Assembly: GCF_000814025.1 (NCBI RefSeq)
Contig: NZ_JWLL01000005.1
Span: 729,501 to 793,500, forward strand
Direction: 5' to 3'
Source of the DNA: Tateyamaria sp. ANG-S1
GTDB taxonomy: Bacteria > Pseudomonadota > Alphaproteobacteria > Rhodobacterales > Rhodobacteraceae
DNA length: 64,000 bases
Of the stretch, positions 18,780 through 28,501 are shown piece after piece. Each line of letters starts with the position of its first letter. Within the stretch, counting starts at the first letter, position 1. The translations under genes and the position numbers were made by a program. The notes beneath the pieces are model-generated. The model saw only the letters and a list, made by a program, of their open reading frames with translations. It did not search any database and was not told the origin of the DNA.

Positions 18780-19811
18780 ATGACACTGACCTTTTATGCG
18801 GAAGACAATGAGTTTGGGGTTGCGACCGGGGACAATGTGAACTCGGGCAACGGGACAAGCACGTTCGACTATCCGCCAACCTCTACGTTGGACCTGGTGA
18901 TCACCTCGCATGAGGATGATGACAATCCGCGCCTGTTTGAAGTCGGTGAAGCCTATTCCCTGTCATTCGAGGGCAATGGCGGCACAACGTTGGAGGATGC
19001 GACGGTTATTCGAAGCGATCCGTTTTCCGGCAACAAGGGCGCGGTGGTTTTTGAGGGTACGAACCCGCAAGGCGAGGTGGTGCAGGTTGTCTGGTCGCCG
19101 AATTTCGATCTGGAACAGTGGTACTTTGACAATTTTCAGAACGGGCAATCGCCCGGGTTTTACAATTATGATCGGGTGGATCCGGACTATGGCTATGCGT
19201 GTTTTGCTGCGGGAACGCTGGTTCGAACGGTGGCGGGGGTGACACCGGTTGAGCGCATTGCGCCGGGTGATCTGGTTCCGACGCTGGATGGTGCTGTTGA
19301 GCCGGTGTTGTGGGTGGCGTCGTCGACCGTGCCCGGTTTCGGGCGGGCCGCACCCGTGACCGTGATGCCGGGGATTTTGGGCGCGACCGCGCCGGTCGTT
19401 GTGTCGCCGCAGCATCGCATTCTGATCCGTGATGCGAGGTGCGAGGCGCATTTTGGCACGGCGGAGGTGTTTGTGGCTGCGGGCCATCTGGTCGATGGGC
19501 ATGCCATTCAGCGCAGCTATTGCAAGCGCGTGACGTATCATCATTTGCTGTTTGAACGGCACGAGGTGATTTCGGCCAGCGGCTTGTATAGCGAGAGCCT
19601 GCTGTTGGGCGATGATATGCGTGGCGTCATGTCGGAGGCTGCCCATGACCGCTTTGAAGCTGATTTTGGTGGGCGGTTTCCAAAAACGCGGATGCATGTG
19701 ATGGCCCGCCGCGTGTTGCGTAGGCGCGATGCGCCGTTGGTTCGTTCGTGGCTGGGGCTGAAGGCGGGGGACGACACGCGGCCGCCGCCCAGTTTTCTTT
19801 ACGCAGCCTGA
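18780..19811 (+). CDS. Hint-domain (Hint_2) protein
   Basis: Protein of 343 residues. The first 140 residues are acidic and strand-like (NEFGVATGDNVNSGNG, HEDDDNPRLF) with no family I know. A Hint domain then starts at Cys141 (CFAAGTLVRT), with the block VSPQHRILI and ending near HLLFERHEVI, matching the Hint_2 group common in Rhodobacterales. Hint domains catalyse protein self-cleavage or ligation. No signal peptide is visible. The C-terminal VHNS-type splice end is not seen, so cleavage rather than splicing is more likely if active. SD AAAGGA precedes ATG. Confidence 0.8.
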   Translation: MTLTFYAEDNEFGVATGDNVNSGNGTSTFDYPPTSTLDLVITSHEDDDNPRLFEVGEAYSLSFEGNGGTTLEDATVIRSDPFSGNKGAVVFEGTNPQGEVVQVVWSPNFDLEQWYFDNFQNGQSPGFYNYDRVDPDYGYACFAAGTLVRTVAGVTPVERIAPGDLVPTLDGAVEPVLWVASSTVPGFGRAAPVTVMPGILGATAPVVVSPQHRILIRDARCEAHFGTAEVFVAAGHLVDGHAIQRSYCKRVTYHHLLFERHEVISASGLYSESLLLGDDMRGVMSEAAHDRFEADFGGRFPKTRMHVMARRVLRRRDAPLVRSWLGLKAGDDTRPPPSFLYAA

Positions 19812-19858
19812 GGCCGCCCAAGCGCCGTTGTCTGCGCAATCGTCCCGCGGGCTGGTGT

Positions 19859-19881
19859 AAGGCGGAGGTGTCCTCCGCCTT
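19859..19881. terminator. Bidirectional terminator-like hairpin
   Basis: Perfect 10-bp stem AAGGCGGAGG / CCTCCGCCTT with a 3-base loop, between the convergent Hint and MBL genes. The plus-strand side is followed by CGTTGTT. It can serve both directions. Confidence 0.7.
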
Positions 19882-19887
19882 CGTTGT

Positions 19888-20820
19888 TCAGAGCATGAGC
19901 TGGTAGCTGTGTGCTTCGTAGCGGTAGCCGCCTTCGCCGTTCTTGACCACGTAGCCGATGCCGGGCCACGGCATGTGGTAGCCGATGAAGGCGGTCCGGT
20001 CCGTCGCCATCATGTCGAGAAGGCGCTTGCGTGTTGTGGCCGCGGCCTCTTTGTCCATGTCGAAGCGGACTTCCCAATCGGGGTGGGCCAGCGACCAGAC
20101 ATAGTGGTTGGCGAAGTCCGCGCCGATCACCAGTTGGGTGCCGCCATCCTCGACCATGTAGACCATGTGGCCGGGAGTGTGTCCGAAGGCGGCCATGGCC
20201 GTGATGCCGGAGGCGGGCGCGCCGCCGTCGTCGAGCATGGTGAACTGTTCGGCCAGAGGCGCGACTTTGGCGTCGAAGTTTTCGTTGCCGGTGCCGGACC
20301 ATGCGCCGAATTCGGCGGACCCGGTGACATAGGCGGCGTTGGCGAAGGTTGGTGTGCCGTCATCGCCCGTGAGGCCGCCGATATGGTCACCGTGCATGTG
20401 CGTGATGATCACCTTGTCCACCTGGTCGGCGGTGTAGCCTGCCGCCTCGATCGCGGCGACGGTGCCTGCGCCCGAGAGGCCAGTGTCGAACAGCACCAGT
20501 TCGGCACCGTTGTTCACGAGCGTGGGGGTGAAGAAGAACTGGGCGGCGTCCGTGGACAGGCCAGCTTCTGCCGAGACGCTGTTGAACGTGTCGGCATCGA
20601 CATTGAGGCCGAAGATTGTCTGTGGCGCTTCGACCGCGCGCGTGCCTGCGAGCAGTGTCGTGACCTCAAACGTGCCGACCTTGACCCGGCGATAGGGGGC
20701 CTGGGACACGCCCAGCATGGGGGGTGCGGCCCGCGTCTGGGTCGCCGTTGCGGCCGCCAGCGGCAGGGCGGCTGCGCCCATGAGCGCCGTGCGGCGGTTG
20801 AGTTTGGGGGATGTGGACAT
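19888..20820 (-). CDS. Tat-exported MBL-fold metallo-hydrolase
   Basis: Protein of 310 residues with a twin-arginine leader (NRRTALMGAAALPLAAA) and a metallo-beta-lactamase fold. The metal motif is HMHGDH, with a further histidine at GHTPGHM and an Asp in IGADFANH. Such exported MBL proteins include lactonases, phosphodiesterases and arylsulfatase-like enzymes; this one resembles the Tat-exported group common in alphaproteobacteria, but no substrate can be named. It stands alone, converging on the Hint gene. Confidence 0.85.
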   Translation of the reverse strand: MSTSPKLNRRTALMGAAALPLAAATATQTRAAPPMLGVSQAPYRRVKVGTFEVTTLLAGTRAVEAPQTIFGLNVDADTFNSVSAEAGLSTDAAQFFFTPTLVNNGAELVLFDTGLSGAGTVAAIEAAGYTADQVDKVIITHMHGDHIGGLTGDDGTPTFANAAYVTGSAEFGAWSGTGNENFDAKVAPLAEQFTMLDDGGAPASGITAMAAFGHTPGHMVYMVEDGGTQLVIGADFANHYVWSLAHPDWEVRFDMDKEAAATTRKRLLDMMATDRTAFIGYHMPWPGIGYVVKNGEGGYRYEAHSYQLML

Positions 20821-20990
20821 GGCTGTTATCCTTCCTGTCAGTCACGCCTTACATAGCGCGCGTGGCACACAGTCACGTGAACTTGTGCAAACACAGGTGT
20901 TCATTTTTGCGAGAGCGGAGCGGGCGCGCTTGGGAAACTGGACAAGGGACGGCCCCTGTGACAAGGCAGGCGGAAGTTTTGGAGAGGCTC

Positions 20991-22316
20991 ATGACCACCA
21001 CCCGTTTTGCCCCATCGCCCACCGGTTACCTGCATATCGGCAACCTGCGCACGGCGCTGATGAACTACCTGATCGCGCGCAAGGCGGGCGGGACCTTCAT
21101 CCTGCGCATCGACGACACCGACCCGGAGCGGTCAAAGGAAGAGTATGTCGACGCTATCAAGCAGGACATGGAGTGGTTGGGCCTGCACTGGGACCGGGTG
21201 GAGCGGCAGTCGGAGCGGCTGGATCGCTATGCGGCCGCGGCGGACAAGCTGCGGGAGATTGGTCGATTCTATGAGGCGTTCGAGACGCCGACCGAGCTGG
21301 ACCTGAAGCGCAAGAAGCAGCTGAACATGGGTAAGCCGCCGGTTTATGACCGGGCGGCGTTGAGTCTCAGCGAAGAGCAGCGCGATGAGCTGCGCGCCGA
21401 GCGGGGGCAGGGCGTGTGGCGGTTCAAGCTGGACCACGAACGCATTGAGTGGACCGACGGGATTATCGGCGATGTGAGCATCGACGCGGCCAGCGTGTCC
21501 GATCCGGTGCTGATCCGGGGCGATGGTCAGGTGCTTTATACCCTCGCATCTGTCGTGGACGACACCGAGATGGGTGTGACGGATGTGGTGCGCGGGTCGG
21601 ATCACGTGACCAACACCGCGACCCAGATCCAGATCATCGACGCGCTGGGCGGGTCCGTGCCGCGCTTTGCCCACCACTCGCTGTTGACCGGCCCGCAGGG
21701 TGAAGCGTTGTCGAAGCGTCTGGGCACGCTGGCCCTGCGCGATCTGCGCGCCAAGGGCGTGGAGCCGATGGCTGTGCTGAGCCTCCTCGCCCGATTGGGC
21801 TCCTCGGACCCTGTGGAGTTGCGGATGGATATGGAGGCTTTGATCGACGGGTTCGATGTGGGCCGTTTTGGCACGACGCCGACCAAGTTCGATGTGGCGG
21901 ATATTGATCCGCTCACCAGCCGCTACCTGCAGGCCTTGCCTGTCGAGGCGGTGGCTGCAGATCTGGATTCGGCTGGCGTACCCGCGGATCAGCGTGAAGC
22001 GTTCTGGTCGGTGATCCGCGAGAACATTGCCACCCGCGCTGACATTGCGACCTGGTGGGCGCTGTGCCGGGATGGGGCCGAGCCGGTGATCGAGGACGAC
22101 GACAAGGACTTCGTGACCGAGGCCATGGCGATGCTTCCCGAGGGGCCGTTCGATGCCGACACCTGGGGCACCTGGACAGGGGCTGTGAAGGCCGCAACCG
22201 GTCGCAAGGGGCGGGGCTTGTTCATGCCCTTGCGTCTGGCGCTGACCGGGCAGCGGCATGGGCCCGATATGGGCTCGCTCATGCCGCTTTTGCAGGTTGT
22301 GAAGGCCCGCGCATGA
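20991..22316 (+). CDS. gltX: Glutamyl-tRNA synthetase
   Basis: Protein of 441 residues. The class I HIGH-type motif is SPTGYLHIGNLRTAL near the N-terminus and the KMSKS-like loop is ALSKRLG. It charges tRNA with glutamate. The start ATG at 20991 was chosen for the SD GGAGAGG just upstream and the family's N-terminus TTTRFAPSPTG. At 441 residues it is of the shorter alphaproteobacterial form; many alphaproteobacteria carry two GltX paralogues, and which one this is cannot be decided here. Confidence 0.95.
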   Translation: MTTTRFAPSPTGYLHIGNLRTALMNYLIARKAGGTFILRIDDTDPERSKEEYVDAIKQDMEWLGLHWDRVERQSERLDRYAAAADKLREIGRFYEAFETPTELDLKRKKQLNMGKPPVYDRAALSLSEEQRDELRAERGQGVWRFKLDHERIEWTDGIIGDVSIDAASVSDPVLIRGDGQVLYTLASVVDDTEMGVTDVVRGSDHVTNTATQIQIIDALGGSVPRFAHHSLLTGPQGEALSKRLGTLALRDLRAKGVEPMAVLSLLARLGSSDPVELRMDMEALIDGFDVGRFGTTPTKFDVADIDPLTSRYLQALPVEAVAADLDSAGVPADQREAFWSVIRENIATRADIATWWALCRDGAEPVIEDDDKDFVTEAMAMLPEGPFDADTWGTWTGAVKAATGRKGRGLFMPLRLALTGQRHGPDMGSLMPLLQVVKARA

Positions 22317-22340
22317 TCCCGGCGGGGGGCGCTTTTGGAC

Positions 22341-22377
22341 AGCGGCCCTCCGGGGGGGATTTTTTGGAAACAGGGAA
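22341..22377 (+). repeat. Dispersed intergenic element, copy C
   Basis: GGCCCTCCGGGGGGGATTTTTT hairpin-plus-T-run part, then GGAAACAGGGAAG; matches copy H (minus strand, 29872-29909). The GC stem followed by six T residues could act as the gltX terminator. MATE starts 11 bases later. Confidence 0.75.
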
Positions 22378-22388
22378 GGGGTGGACCC

Positions 22389-23780
22389 GTGGCTGAGGGG
22401 CAGGCGAAGTTCCTCTCCGGGTCGCTTTTGCGCCATGTGACGGTGATGTCGTTGACCTCGACCGTCGGGTTGATGGCGGTGTTTCTGGTCGACTTTATCG
22501 ACATGGTGTTCATATCGATGCTGGGCAAGGCGGAGTTGGCCGCTGCCATCGGCTATGCTGGCGCGATCCTGTTTTTCACGACGTCCTTTTCCATCGGGAT
22601 GGCGATTGCCGTGGGCGCCTTGGTCGCGCGTGATCTGGGGGCGGGAGATACGGATCGGGCGCGGCTGCGCAGTTCGCATGGGCTGGCCTATGGCATCGGG
22701 TTCGGTGTGCTGTTTTCCGCCTTTGTATGGTGGAATATTCCGACCTTCGTGCGTTGGATCGGGGCCGAGGGGGAGACGGCGGCGCTGGCCGAGGGGTATC
22801 TGGCCATTATCATCCCGTCGCTGCCGTTCCTTGTTGTTGGTATGATGGGCAGCGGTATTCTGCGCGCCCATGGCGATGCGCGCCGCGCCATGATGGCAAC
22901 GATCTGGGGCGGAGGCGTGAATGCCGTTCTCGATCCCATCCTGATCTTTGGTTTGGGTCTGGATTTGACGGGTGCGGCGCTGGCCTCGGTCGCGGCGCGG
23001 GTGGCGATTGCGACCACGGCCATTCTGCCGATCCTGCGCCATCATGGCGGGCTGCCACGTCCTGAGGTGGTTGGAATGCTGCGCGATTTGGGTCCGCTTG
23101 TGACCATCGGCTTTCCCGCCATCCTGACGCAATTCGCAACGCCCGTTGGGCAGGCCATCGTCACCCGGTCCATGGCGCAATACGGGTTGGAGGCCGTGGC
23201 GGGCATGGCCATCGTGGGCCGTTTGATGCCGGTGGCCTTTGCCGTGATCTTTGCCCTGTCGGGGGCGGTTGGGCCGATACTGGGTCAGAACTTTGGCGCG
23301 GGGCGCTATGACCGGGTGCGGGCGGGGTTTGATGCGGCGCTGATCTTTGCGGGGTCGGTGATCTTTGTCATTGCGTGGGCGCTGTTTATCTTGCGCGGGC
23401 CGATTGCGGATCTGTTCGATGCGAGCGGCGTGACCCGCGATCTGGTGTTCCTGTTCTGCGGGCCGCTGGCGCTTCTCTTCTTTTTCAACGGGGTGCTGTT
23501 TGTCGCCAATGCTGCGTTTAACAATCTGGGGCATCCGTTCTATTCGACATGGATGAATTGGGGCCGCAACACGGTCGCCATGATCCCGCTGGTGTGGGTT
23601 GGCGGGCAGCTTTATGGGGCGGAGGGCGTTTTGATCGGTCAGGCGCTGTCGGCTGTGGTCTTTGGCGCGCTTGCCTGGCTCTTGGCCCGGCGCGTCATTG
23701 CGGCTGAGGGCGGGGAGGTTCCCCGGGACAGCTTTGCCCGGGAGGGGCGGCTGTTGTCCCTATTGAACCTGCGCAAGTAG
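22389..23780 (+). CDS. MATE-family multidrug/metabolite exporter
   Basis: Protein of 463 residues from GTG at 22389, chosen for the purine-rich GGAAGGGGTGGA just upstream; a longer reading would start inside an intergenic repeat. About twelve hydrophobic segments and the MATE duplicate blocks are visible, such as GAEGETAALAEGYLAI, GGVNAVLDPILIFG and the second-half ATPVGQAIVTRSMAQYG. MATE proteins export cationic compounds using Na+ or H+. The 3' end overlaps the convergent cyclotransferase-like gene by 21 bases. Confidence 0.92.
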   Translation: MAEGQAKFLSGSLLRHVTVMSLTSTVGLMAVFLVDFIDMVFISMLGKAELAAAIGYAGAILFFTTSFSIGMAIAVGALVARDLGAGDTDRARLRSSHGLAYGIGFGVLFSAFVWWNIPTFVRWIGAEGETAALAEGYLAIIIPSLPFLVVGMMGSGILRAHGDARRAMMATIWGGGVNAVLDPILIFGLGLDLTGAALASVAARVAIATTAILPILRHHGGLPRPEVVGMLRDLGPLVTIGFPAILTQFATPVGQAIVTRSMAQYGLEAVAGMAIVGRLMPVAFAVIFALSGAVGPILGQNFGAGRYDRVRAGFDAALIFAGSVIFVIAWALFILRGPIADLFDASGVTRDLVFLFCGPLALLFFFNGVLFVANAAFNNLGHPFYSTWMNWGRNTVAMIPLVWVGGQLYGAEGVLIGQALSAVVFGALAWLLARRVIAAEGGEVPRDSFAREGRLLSLLNLRK

Positions 23781-24299
23781 GCGGTTGGTGAGCGCCTGTT
23801 CCTGGGCCGTCAGGCGCTGGGCGCGGGGGTAGAGCGGGGCGCCGCGGTCGTCGTGGATGGCCGTGTCCCAGCCATCCGTCGTGGCAAAGAAGTGTTCGGC
23901 GCCGGCTTGGCCGAACTCGCGCAGGAACCCTTGGACCACGACGTCGAGATAGCTGAGCAGGATGTGGTGATTGCCGTCCGGTTGCTGTGCCTCGGGCGGC
24001 ACTTGGTAGACGGCGATGTCGGTGGCGTTGGCGTCGTGGGTGATCGCGCGGGTCGCGTCGATGCGGTTGTATCCGGTTTCGCGCAGGTCGAGTGCGGCCC
24101 AGTCCGCTTGCGGAACGGAGGCGATCAGGCCGTCGATGCTGTGCCCCGGTGCTTCGTGCACGGACAGGAACACCACGTCGCGCCGTTCGGTCCGCACCCA
24201 GGCGCGCCGCCAGCCGTTGAGCGTGGCGCGCTGGGCTTGCGGGTAGTCGTGGGTGGCCCGGTTGACGAGGCTGCCGTAGCCGAAGAACCAGGGTGTCAT
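23760..24299 (-). CDS. Gamma-glutamylcyclotransferase-fold (GGCT) protein
   Basis: Protein of 179 residues beginning MTPWFFGYGSLVNRATH; FGYGSLVN is the substrate-binding motif of GGCT-fold proteins such as ChaC and GGACT. ChaC-type enzymes cleave glutathione to 5-oxoproline; this one is divergent, so the substrate is unknown. The ATG overlaps the stop of the inositol-monophosphatase-family gene (ATGA), so it is coupled to it. Confidence 0.75.
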   Translation of the reverse strand: MTPWFFGYGSLVNRATHDYPQAQRATLNGWRRAWVRTERRDVVFLSVHEAPGHSIDGLIASVPQADWAALDLRETGYNRIDATRAITHDANATDIAVYQVPPEAQQPDGNHHILLSYLDVVVQGFLREFGQAGAEHFFATTDGWDTAIHDDRGAPLYPRAQRLTAQEQALTNRLLAQVQ

Positions 24300-25165
24300 T
24301 CGTCGGACATGAGGTCGGCAAAGTGGGTGGCGAGCGTGTCCCAGACCTCTGGCGAGGAGGCGGTGAGTAGGTAGCCTTCTTTGGTTGCGGCGTTGTAGTC
24401 CGAGCCGTCGAGCATCGCCGCCTTGCCGCCTGCCTGCTGGCAAATCAGGACACCTGCGGCGTGGTCCCAGCTGTTGAGTGTGCTGGAGATCAGGAAGTCG
24501 ACTGCGCCTGTGGCGACCAGCCGGTATTCATGGGCCGAGCAGCGCAGGCTGCCGATGAAGGCGAGTGCGCCCACCTTGGTCCACATCAGCGCCTGATCCG
24601 CCGGGGTCATCAGCCGGATGTGGCCGTATCCCGCAAGCTGGTTCAGCGGTTTGGTCTTGGCCGTGTGGATGGGCCGGATGCGCCCGGTTTGCGTGAGCCA
24701 TTGGGCAGGCGAGGTGTTGTCGGCCATGATCAGGTCGTTGCCCACCGGATCGTAGATCAGGCCGAAGACAGGCACGCCAAACCGGCAGACCGAGACCATC
24801 GTTCCGAAGAGGGGCATGTTCTTGGCGAAATTCCAGGTGCCGTCGACCGGGTCGATGATGAAGGCAAGCTCGGCCTCGCCCACGCCGTCGAGCAGTTTGG
24901 GGTTGGCCGACACTGCCTCTTCCCCAATCACGAGGGCGTGGGGGAAGGCCATTTGCAGGCCGCGGGTGATCATTGCCTCGGCTGCCGTATCGGCTTGGGT
25001 CACAAGGTCCGTCTCGTCGCGCTTGGTGTCGATCTCGCCTGCGTCGAGGCGGCGGAAGCGGGGCATGATTTCGGCCCGGGCGGCGCGGCGGATCAGGTTG
25101 ATGATCTGGGTCTTTTGCGCCTGTGTCAGGGGGGCGGTGACGGGCATGGGCAATTGATCGGTCAT
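24296..25165 (-). CDS. Inositol monophosphatase-family phosphatase
   Basis: Protein of 289 residues with the Mg-dependent FIG/IMPase motifs: IGEEAVS (metal Glu), IIDPVDGTWNFAKN (the DPxDGT site) and NSWDHAAGVLICQQAGG (WDxAAG). It hydrolyses a phosphate monoester; in alphaproteobacteria relatives act as inositol phosphatase, histidinol phosphatase (HisN) or 3'-phosphoadenosine phosphatase. No his gene is nearby. The ATG at 25165 (MTDQLP) was preferred over a longer upstream reading that lacks homologous look. Confidence 0.88.
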   Translation of the reverse strand: MTDQLPMPVTAPLTQAQKTQIINLIRRAARAEIMPRFRRLDAGEIDTKRDETDLVTQADTAAEAMITRGLQMAFPHALVIGEEAVSANPKLLDGVGEAELAFIIDPVDGTWNFAKNMPLFGTMVSVCRFGVPVFGLIYDPVGNDLIMADNTSPAQWLTQTGRIRPIHTAKTKPLNQLAGYGHIRLMTPADQALMWTKVGALAFIGSLRCSAHEYRLVATGAVDFLISSTLNSWDHAAGVLICQQAGGKAAMLDGSDYNAATKEGYLLTASSPEVWDTLATHFADLMSDE

Positions 25166-25232
25166 AAAATGGTCCTTGATTCCATGGATCGCCGCAGGTG
25201 TGCCATGTCTTGCTGCACCGCCGCAACGTGCC

Positions 25233-27761
25233 TTATTCGCGGCCCCTGAGCACTTGGGCCGGACGCGCGGCGAGTGGTCCCCATGCGAAGGCGAGACCGG
25301 CAAGGAGCGTGGCTGTCACGCCGCCGATGACGATGGCGAGGGCGGAGGACCAGATGACGGTGAAGTCGGTGTCCATGATGTAGTAACTGACCGCCCAACC
25401 GCCTGCGATGCCAGCGGCGAGCGCCACCGCGCCTGCGCCGAGGCCAAGGAGGGCGGCGCGGGTGGCGAAGCTGATCAGGATGCGCTGGCGGGTCGCGCCG
25501 AGGGTTTTCAGCACAGCCGCTTCGTAGGTGCGCGCTTGGGTGCCTGCGGCTGCCGCGCCGATCAGGACGAGGAAGCCCGTGAGCAGTGTAGCGCCTGCGC
25601 CATAGGACGTCGCGGCGGCGAGGCCGGACAGCACCTCGCTCACCCGGTCGATGGCGTCGCGGACTCGGATGGCGGTCACGTTGGGATAGGCATTGGCGAT
25701 GTCGCGGAGGATCTGGGTTTCCGCGCCGTCCGTCGCATAGACGGTCGAGATGAACGTGTGCGGTGCGCCCTGCAGGGCTGCGGGGTTCATCGACAGGATG
25801 AAGCCGATGCCTGCGGTTGAGAAATCCACCTCGCGGAACGAAGTGATCGTGCCGGTGATGTCGCGGCCCAGGATGTTGATGGTCATGCTGTCGCCAAGCG
25901 ACAGGCCCATCTCTTCGGCCTCTTCTGCGGCAAAGCTGATTTGGGGGGTGCCGGTGTAGTCCTCTGGCCACCATTCACCGGCGGTGATGCGCGTGTTCTC
26001 TGTCGGCGTGTCGGAATAGGTGATGCCCCGGTCGCCTTGCAGCACCCAGTGGTCGCCCGCGACGTCCGCGGCGCGCTGTCCGTTGATCTGGGTGATGATG
26101 CCGCGCAGCATCGGCGCGCTGTCGATGCGGCTGACGGCAGGGTCATTCTCCAACCGCTCGGTGTAGCCCGCCATCTGGTCGCGCTGGATGTCGACGAAGA
26201 AGTAGCTGGGCGCAATCTCGGGCAGATTGCCGGTGATTGCGTTTCGCAGGTTGCCGTCGATTTGGCCCACTGCCGCAAGGACCGACAGGCCGAGGCCGAG
26301 CGATAGAACCACCGATGCCGCTCCTTCGCGCGTGCCAGAGATGGCCCCGAGAGCCCACCGCAGGGCGGGCCGCCCTTTGGCCCGTGGGGCGGCGCGTTTG
26401 GACAACCAGCGGATCAGCACGGCGGCGAGGGCCAGGAGGCCGAGGGCAAATGCGATGCCGCCCGAGGTCCAGAGCGTCAACCACCATGTGCCCGAGAACA
26501 GGCCCGCGAGGCCGATGAGTGCGGCAAGGCCAAGGCCAATCCAGAACAGGTAGCCGGCCCGTGGCAGTAGCCGCGCCTTGTCGAGTGCGTCGCGGAAGAG
26601 GGTGGCAGCGCGGACGTCTTCGGCCCGCGCGAGTGGCCAGAGGGTGAAGACAAACGCGGTCAGCAGGCCGTAGATCGCGGCCTCGAACAAGGGGGCGGGG
26701 AAGATGGTGAAGCTGGCGGGGATCGGCAGGCGTGCCTCAATGATGGGGGCGAGGAGCAAAGGGACGAGCGCCCCGAACACAAGGCCCATGACGATGCCCA
26801 GCAGGGACAGCACGCCGATCTGGATGAAATAGGTTTGAAAGATCGTGCGACGTTCTGCCCCGAGCGTGCGCAGCGTGGCGATCACGGATGTCTTGCCCGC
26901 CAGATAGGCGCGCACCGCTGCCGATACGCCGACGCCGCCGACGGCAAGGCCCGACAGACCAACCAGTACAAGGAATGCACCCAGACGGTCCACGAACTCA
27001 GAGACACCGGGTGCCCCGTTGCGCGCATCGGTCCAGCGCATCCCCGTGGCCTCGAACTGGTCGCGTGCAGCGTTTTCCAGGGTGGCAAGGTCCGTGCCGT
27101 CTGGCAGGTCGAGCCGATATTTCGAGTTGAACAGGGTGCCCGGAGCGAGCAGTTGGGCTTTTTCCAACGCGGTGCGCAATACGATTGTCCGCGGGCCGAG
27201 GCCAAAGCCACCCGCAGCGCTGTCCGGCTCGCGCGTGAGCGTCGCCATCAGAACAAAGTCTTGCGTGCCAAGGCGGAACGTGTCGCCCGTGCTGAGCCCC
27301 AGCCTGTCGATTAGCGCGCGTTCCATCACGCCCCCGGGAAGGCCGTCGCGCCCTGCGAGTGCGTCGGCCAGTGGCATCGCGGGGTCTAGTTCGACTGCGC
27401 CAATCAGGGGGTAGGCCCCGTCGACCGCTTTTATCTGTGTGAGACCGCGTTCTGTTTCGCCAGCACGCTCGACGACGGCCATGGATCGGAAATCGGCGAT
27501 CTCGGACACCTCGGTCGCCACGTCTTCCATCCACGCGCGCTCGTCCTCGGTGGCAAAGCGGTAGGTGAAATCGAGTTCGGCATCGCCGCCCAGCAGGGCT
27601 GCGCCTTCGCGTTCCAGCCCTGCTTCGATGGCGGAGCGGACTGATCCGACAGCGGCGATGGCGGCTACGCCGAGGGCGAGGCAGGCGAGGAAGATGCGGA
27701 AGCCGCGCAGGCCCCCACGCAGCTCGCGGCGGGCGAAACGGGCGGAAGTAGCAAGGCTCAT
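25233..27761 (-). CDS. FtsX-like ABC transporter permease (YbbP type)
   Basis: Protein of 842 residues with an N-terminal membrane helix (FRIFLACLALGVAAIAAVGS), a large periplasmic domain, and two sets of C-terminal-type FtsX helices (GLAVGGVGVSAAVRAYLAGK and the final GGVTATLLAGLAFAWGPLAARPA). This is the fused double-permease form seen in E. coli YbbP. It overlaps the ATPase gene by 4 bases. With a GDSL esterase divergent next door the set matches the ybbAP-tesA arrangement; substrates of this exporter class are not established. Confidence 0.88.
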   Translation of the reverse strand: MSLATSARFARRELRGGLRGFRIFLACLALGVAAIAAVGSVRSAIEAGLEREGAALLGGDAELDFTYRFATEDERAWMEDVATEVSEIADFRSMAVVERAGETERGLTQIKAVDGAYPLIGAVELDPAMPLADALAGRDGLPGGVMERALIDRLGLSTGDTFRLGTQDFVLMATLTREPDSAAGGFGLGPRTIVLRTALEKAQLLAPGTLFNSKYRLDLPDGTDLATLENAARDQFEATGMRWTDARNGAPGVSEFVDRLGAFLVLVGLSGLAVGGVGVSAAVRAYLAGKTSVIATLRTLGAERRTIFQTYFIQIGVLSLLGIVMGLVFGALVPLLLAPIIEARLPIPASFTIFPAPLFEAAIYGLLTAFVFTLWPLARAEDVRAATLFRDALDKARLLPRAGYLFWIGLGLAALIGLAGLFSGTWWLTLWTSGGIAFALGLLALAAVLIRWLSKRAAPRAKGRPALRWALGAISGTREGAASVVLSLGLGLSVLAAVGQIDGNLRNAITGNLPEIAPSYFFVDIQRDQMAGYTERLENDPAVSRIDSAPMLRGIITQINGQRAADVAGDHWVLQGDRGITYSDTPTENTRITAGEWWPEDYTGTPQISFAAEEAEEMGLSLGDSMTINILGRDITGTITSFREVDFSTAGIGFILSMNPAALQGAPHTFISTVYATDGAETQILRDIANAYPNVTAIRVRDAIDRVSEVLSGLAAATSYGAGATLLTGFLVLIGAAAAGTQARTYEAAVLKTLGATRQRILISFATRAALLGLGAGAVALAAGIAGGWAVSYYIMDTDFTVIWSSALAIVIGGVTATLLAGLAFAWGPLAARPAQVLRGRE

Positions 27762-28450
27762 TCGGCGGCAGTCCGCGCAGGCGCTTCGATCCGGCCATCG
27801 GCCAGACGGATCACCCGGTCGCAGCGCGCGGCCAGATCAGGCGCGTGGGTGACCAGAACCAGCGTGGCCCCGTGTCGGTCGCGCAGGGCAAAGAGCAGGT
27901 CCATGATCGCCTGACCGTTTGCGCCGTCGAGGTTGCCGGTGGGCTCATCCGCCAACAATATCTCGGGCCGCGTCACCAGCGCACGGGCCAATGCCACACG
28001 CTGTTGTTCACCGCCTGACATCTGGCTTGGGTAGTGCCCGCTGCGGTGGGCAAGACCCACTGCGTCCAGTTCTGCCTCCGCCCGGTCAAAGGCGTCGCGC
28101 ACGCCCGCCAGTTCCAGCGGCGTCGCCACGTTTTCAAGCGCGGTCATGGTGGGGATGAGGTGAAAGCTCTGGAACACGACGCCCATATGCCCGCGCCGAA
28201 AGCGGGCAAGCGCGTCTTCGTTCATTACCGTCAGGTCTTGGCCAAGTGCGGTCACGGTGCCGCCGGTGGCCCGCTCCAGCCCGCCCATGATCATAAGAAG
28301 GGATGATTTGCCGGACCCCGAGGGACCCACCAGCCCGACCGTTTCGCCCTTGGCCACGTCCAGCGTGATCCCATGCAGGATATCGACCCGCCCGGCATTG
28401 CCATCGAGGCTGAGCGCTGCATTTTTCAGGGAGAGGACTGGATCGGACAT
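27758..28450 (-). CDS. ABC transporter ATP-binding protein (YbbA/LolD type)
   Basis: Protein of 230 residues with Walker [11 protein letters not shown]-loop [10 protein letters not shown], signature [15 protein letters not shown] and Walker [14 protein letters not shown]. This pattern is that of the MacB/LolD/YbbA subclass, which pairs with FtsX-like permeases. The partner permease follows with a 4-base overlap. Divergent from the esterase gene with 51 bases between, so the two transcripts share a control region. Confidence 0.92.
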   Translation of the reverse strand: MSDPVLSLKNAALSLDGNAGRVDILHGITLDVAKGETVGLVGPSGSGKSSLLMIMGGLERATGGTVTALGQDLTVMNEDALARFRRGHMGVVFQSFHLIPTMTALENVATPLELAGVRDAFDRAEAELDAVGLAHRSGHYPSQMSGGEQQRVALARALVTRPEILLADEPTGNLDGANGQAIMDLLFALRDRHGATLVLVTHAPDLAARCDRVIRLADGRIEAPARTAAE

Positions 28451-28501
28451 CGCAAGCGGCCTTTATTGTCGTGTACGCCGTCATATGGAGATCGGATCAG
28501 C

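Noticed and set aside
21132-23534. 800-codon open frame on the minus strand across gltX and the MATE gene
   Set aside because: It is antisense to two well-supported genes; its sequence is rich in His, Arg and Gln, typical of shadows in GC-rich DNA, and matches nothing.
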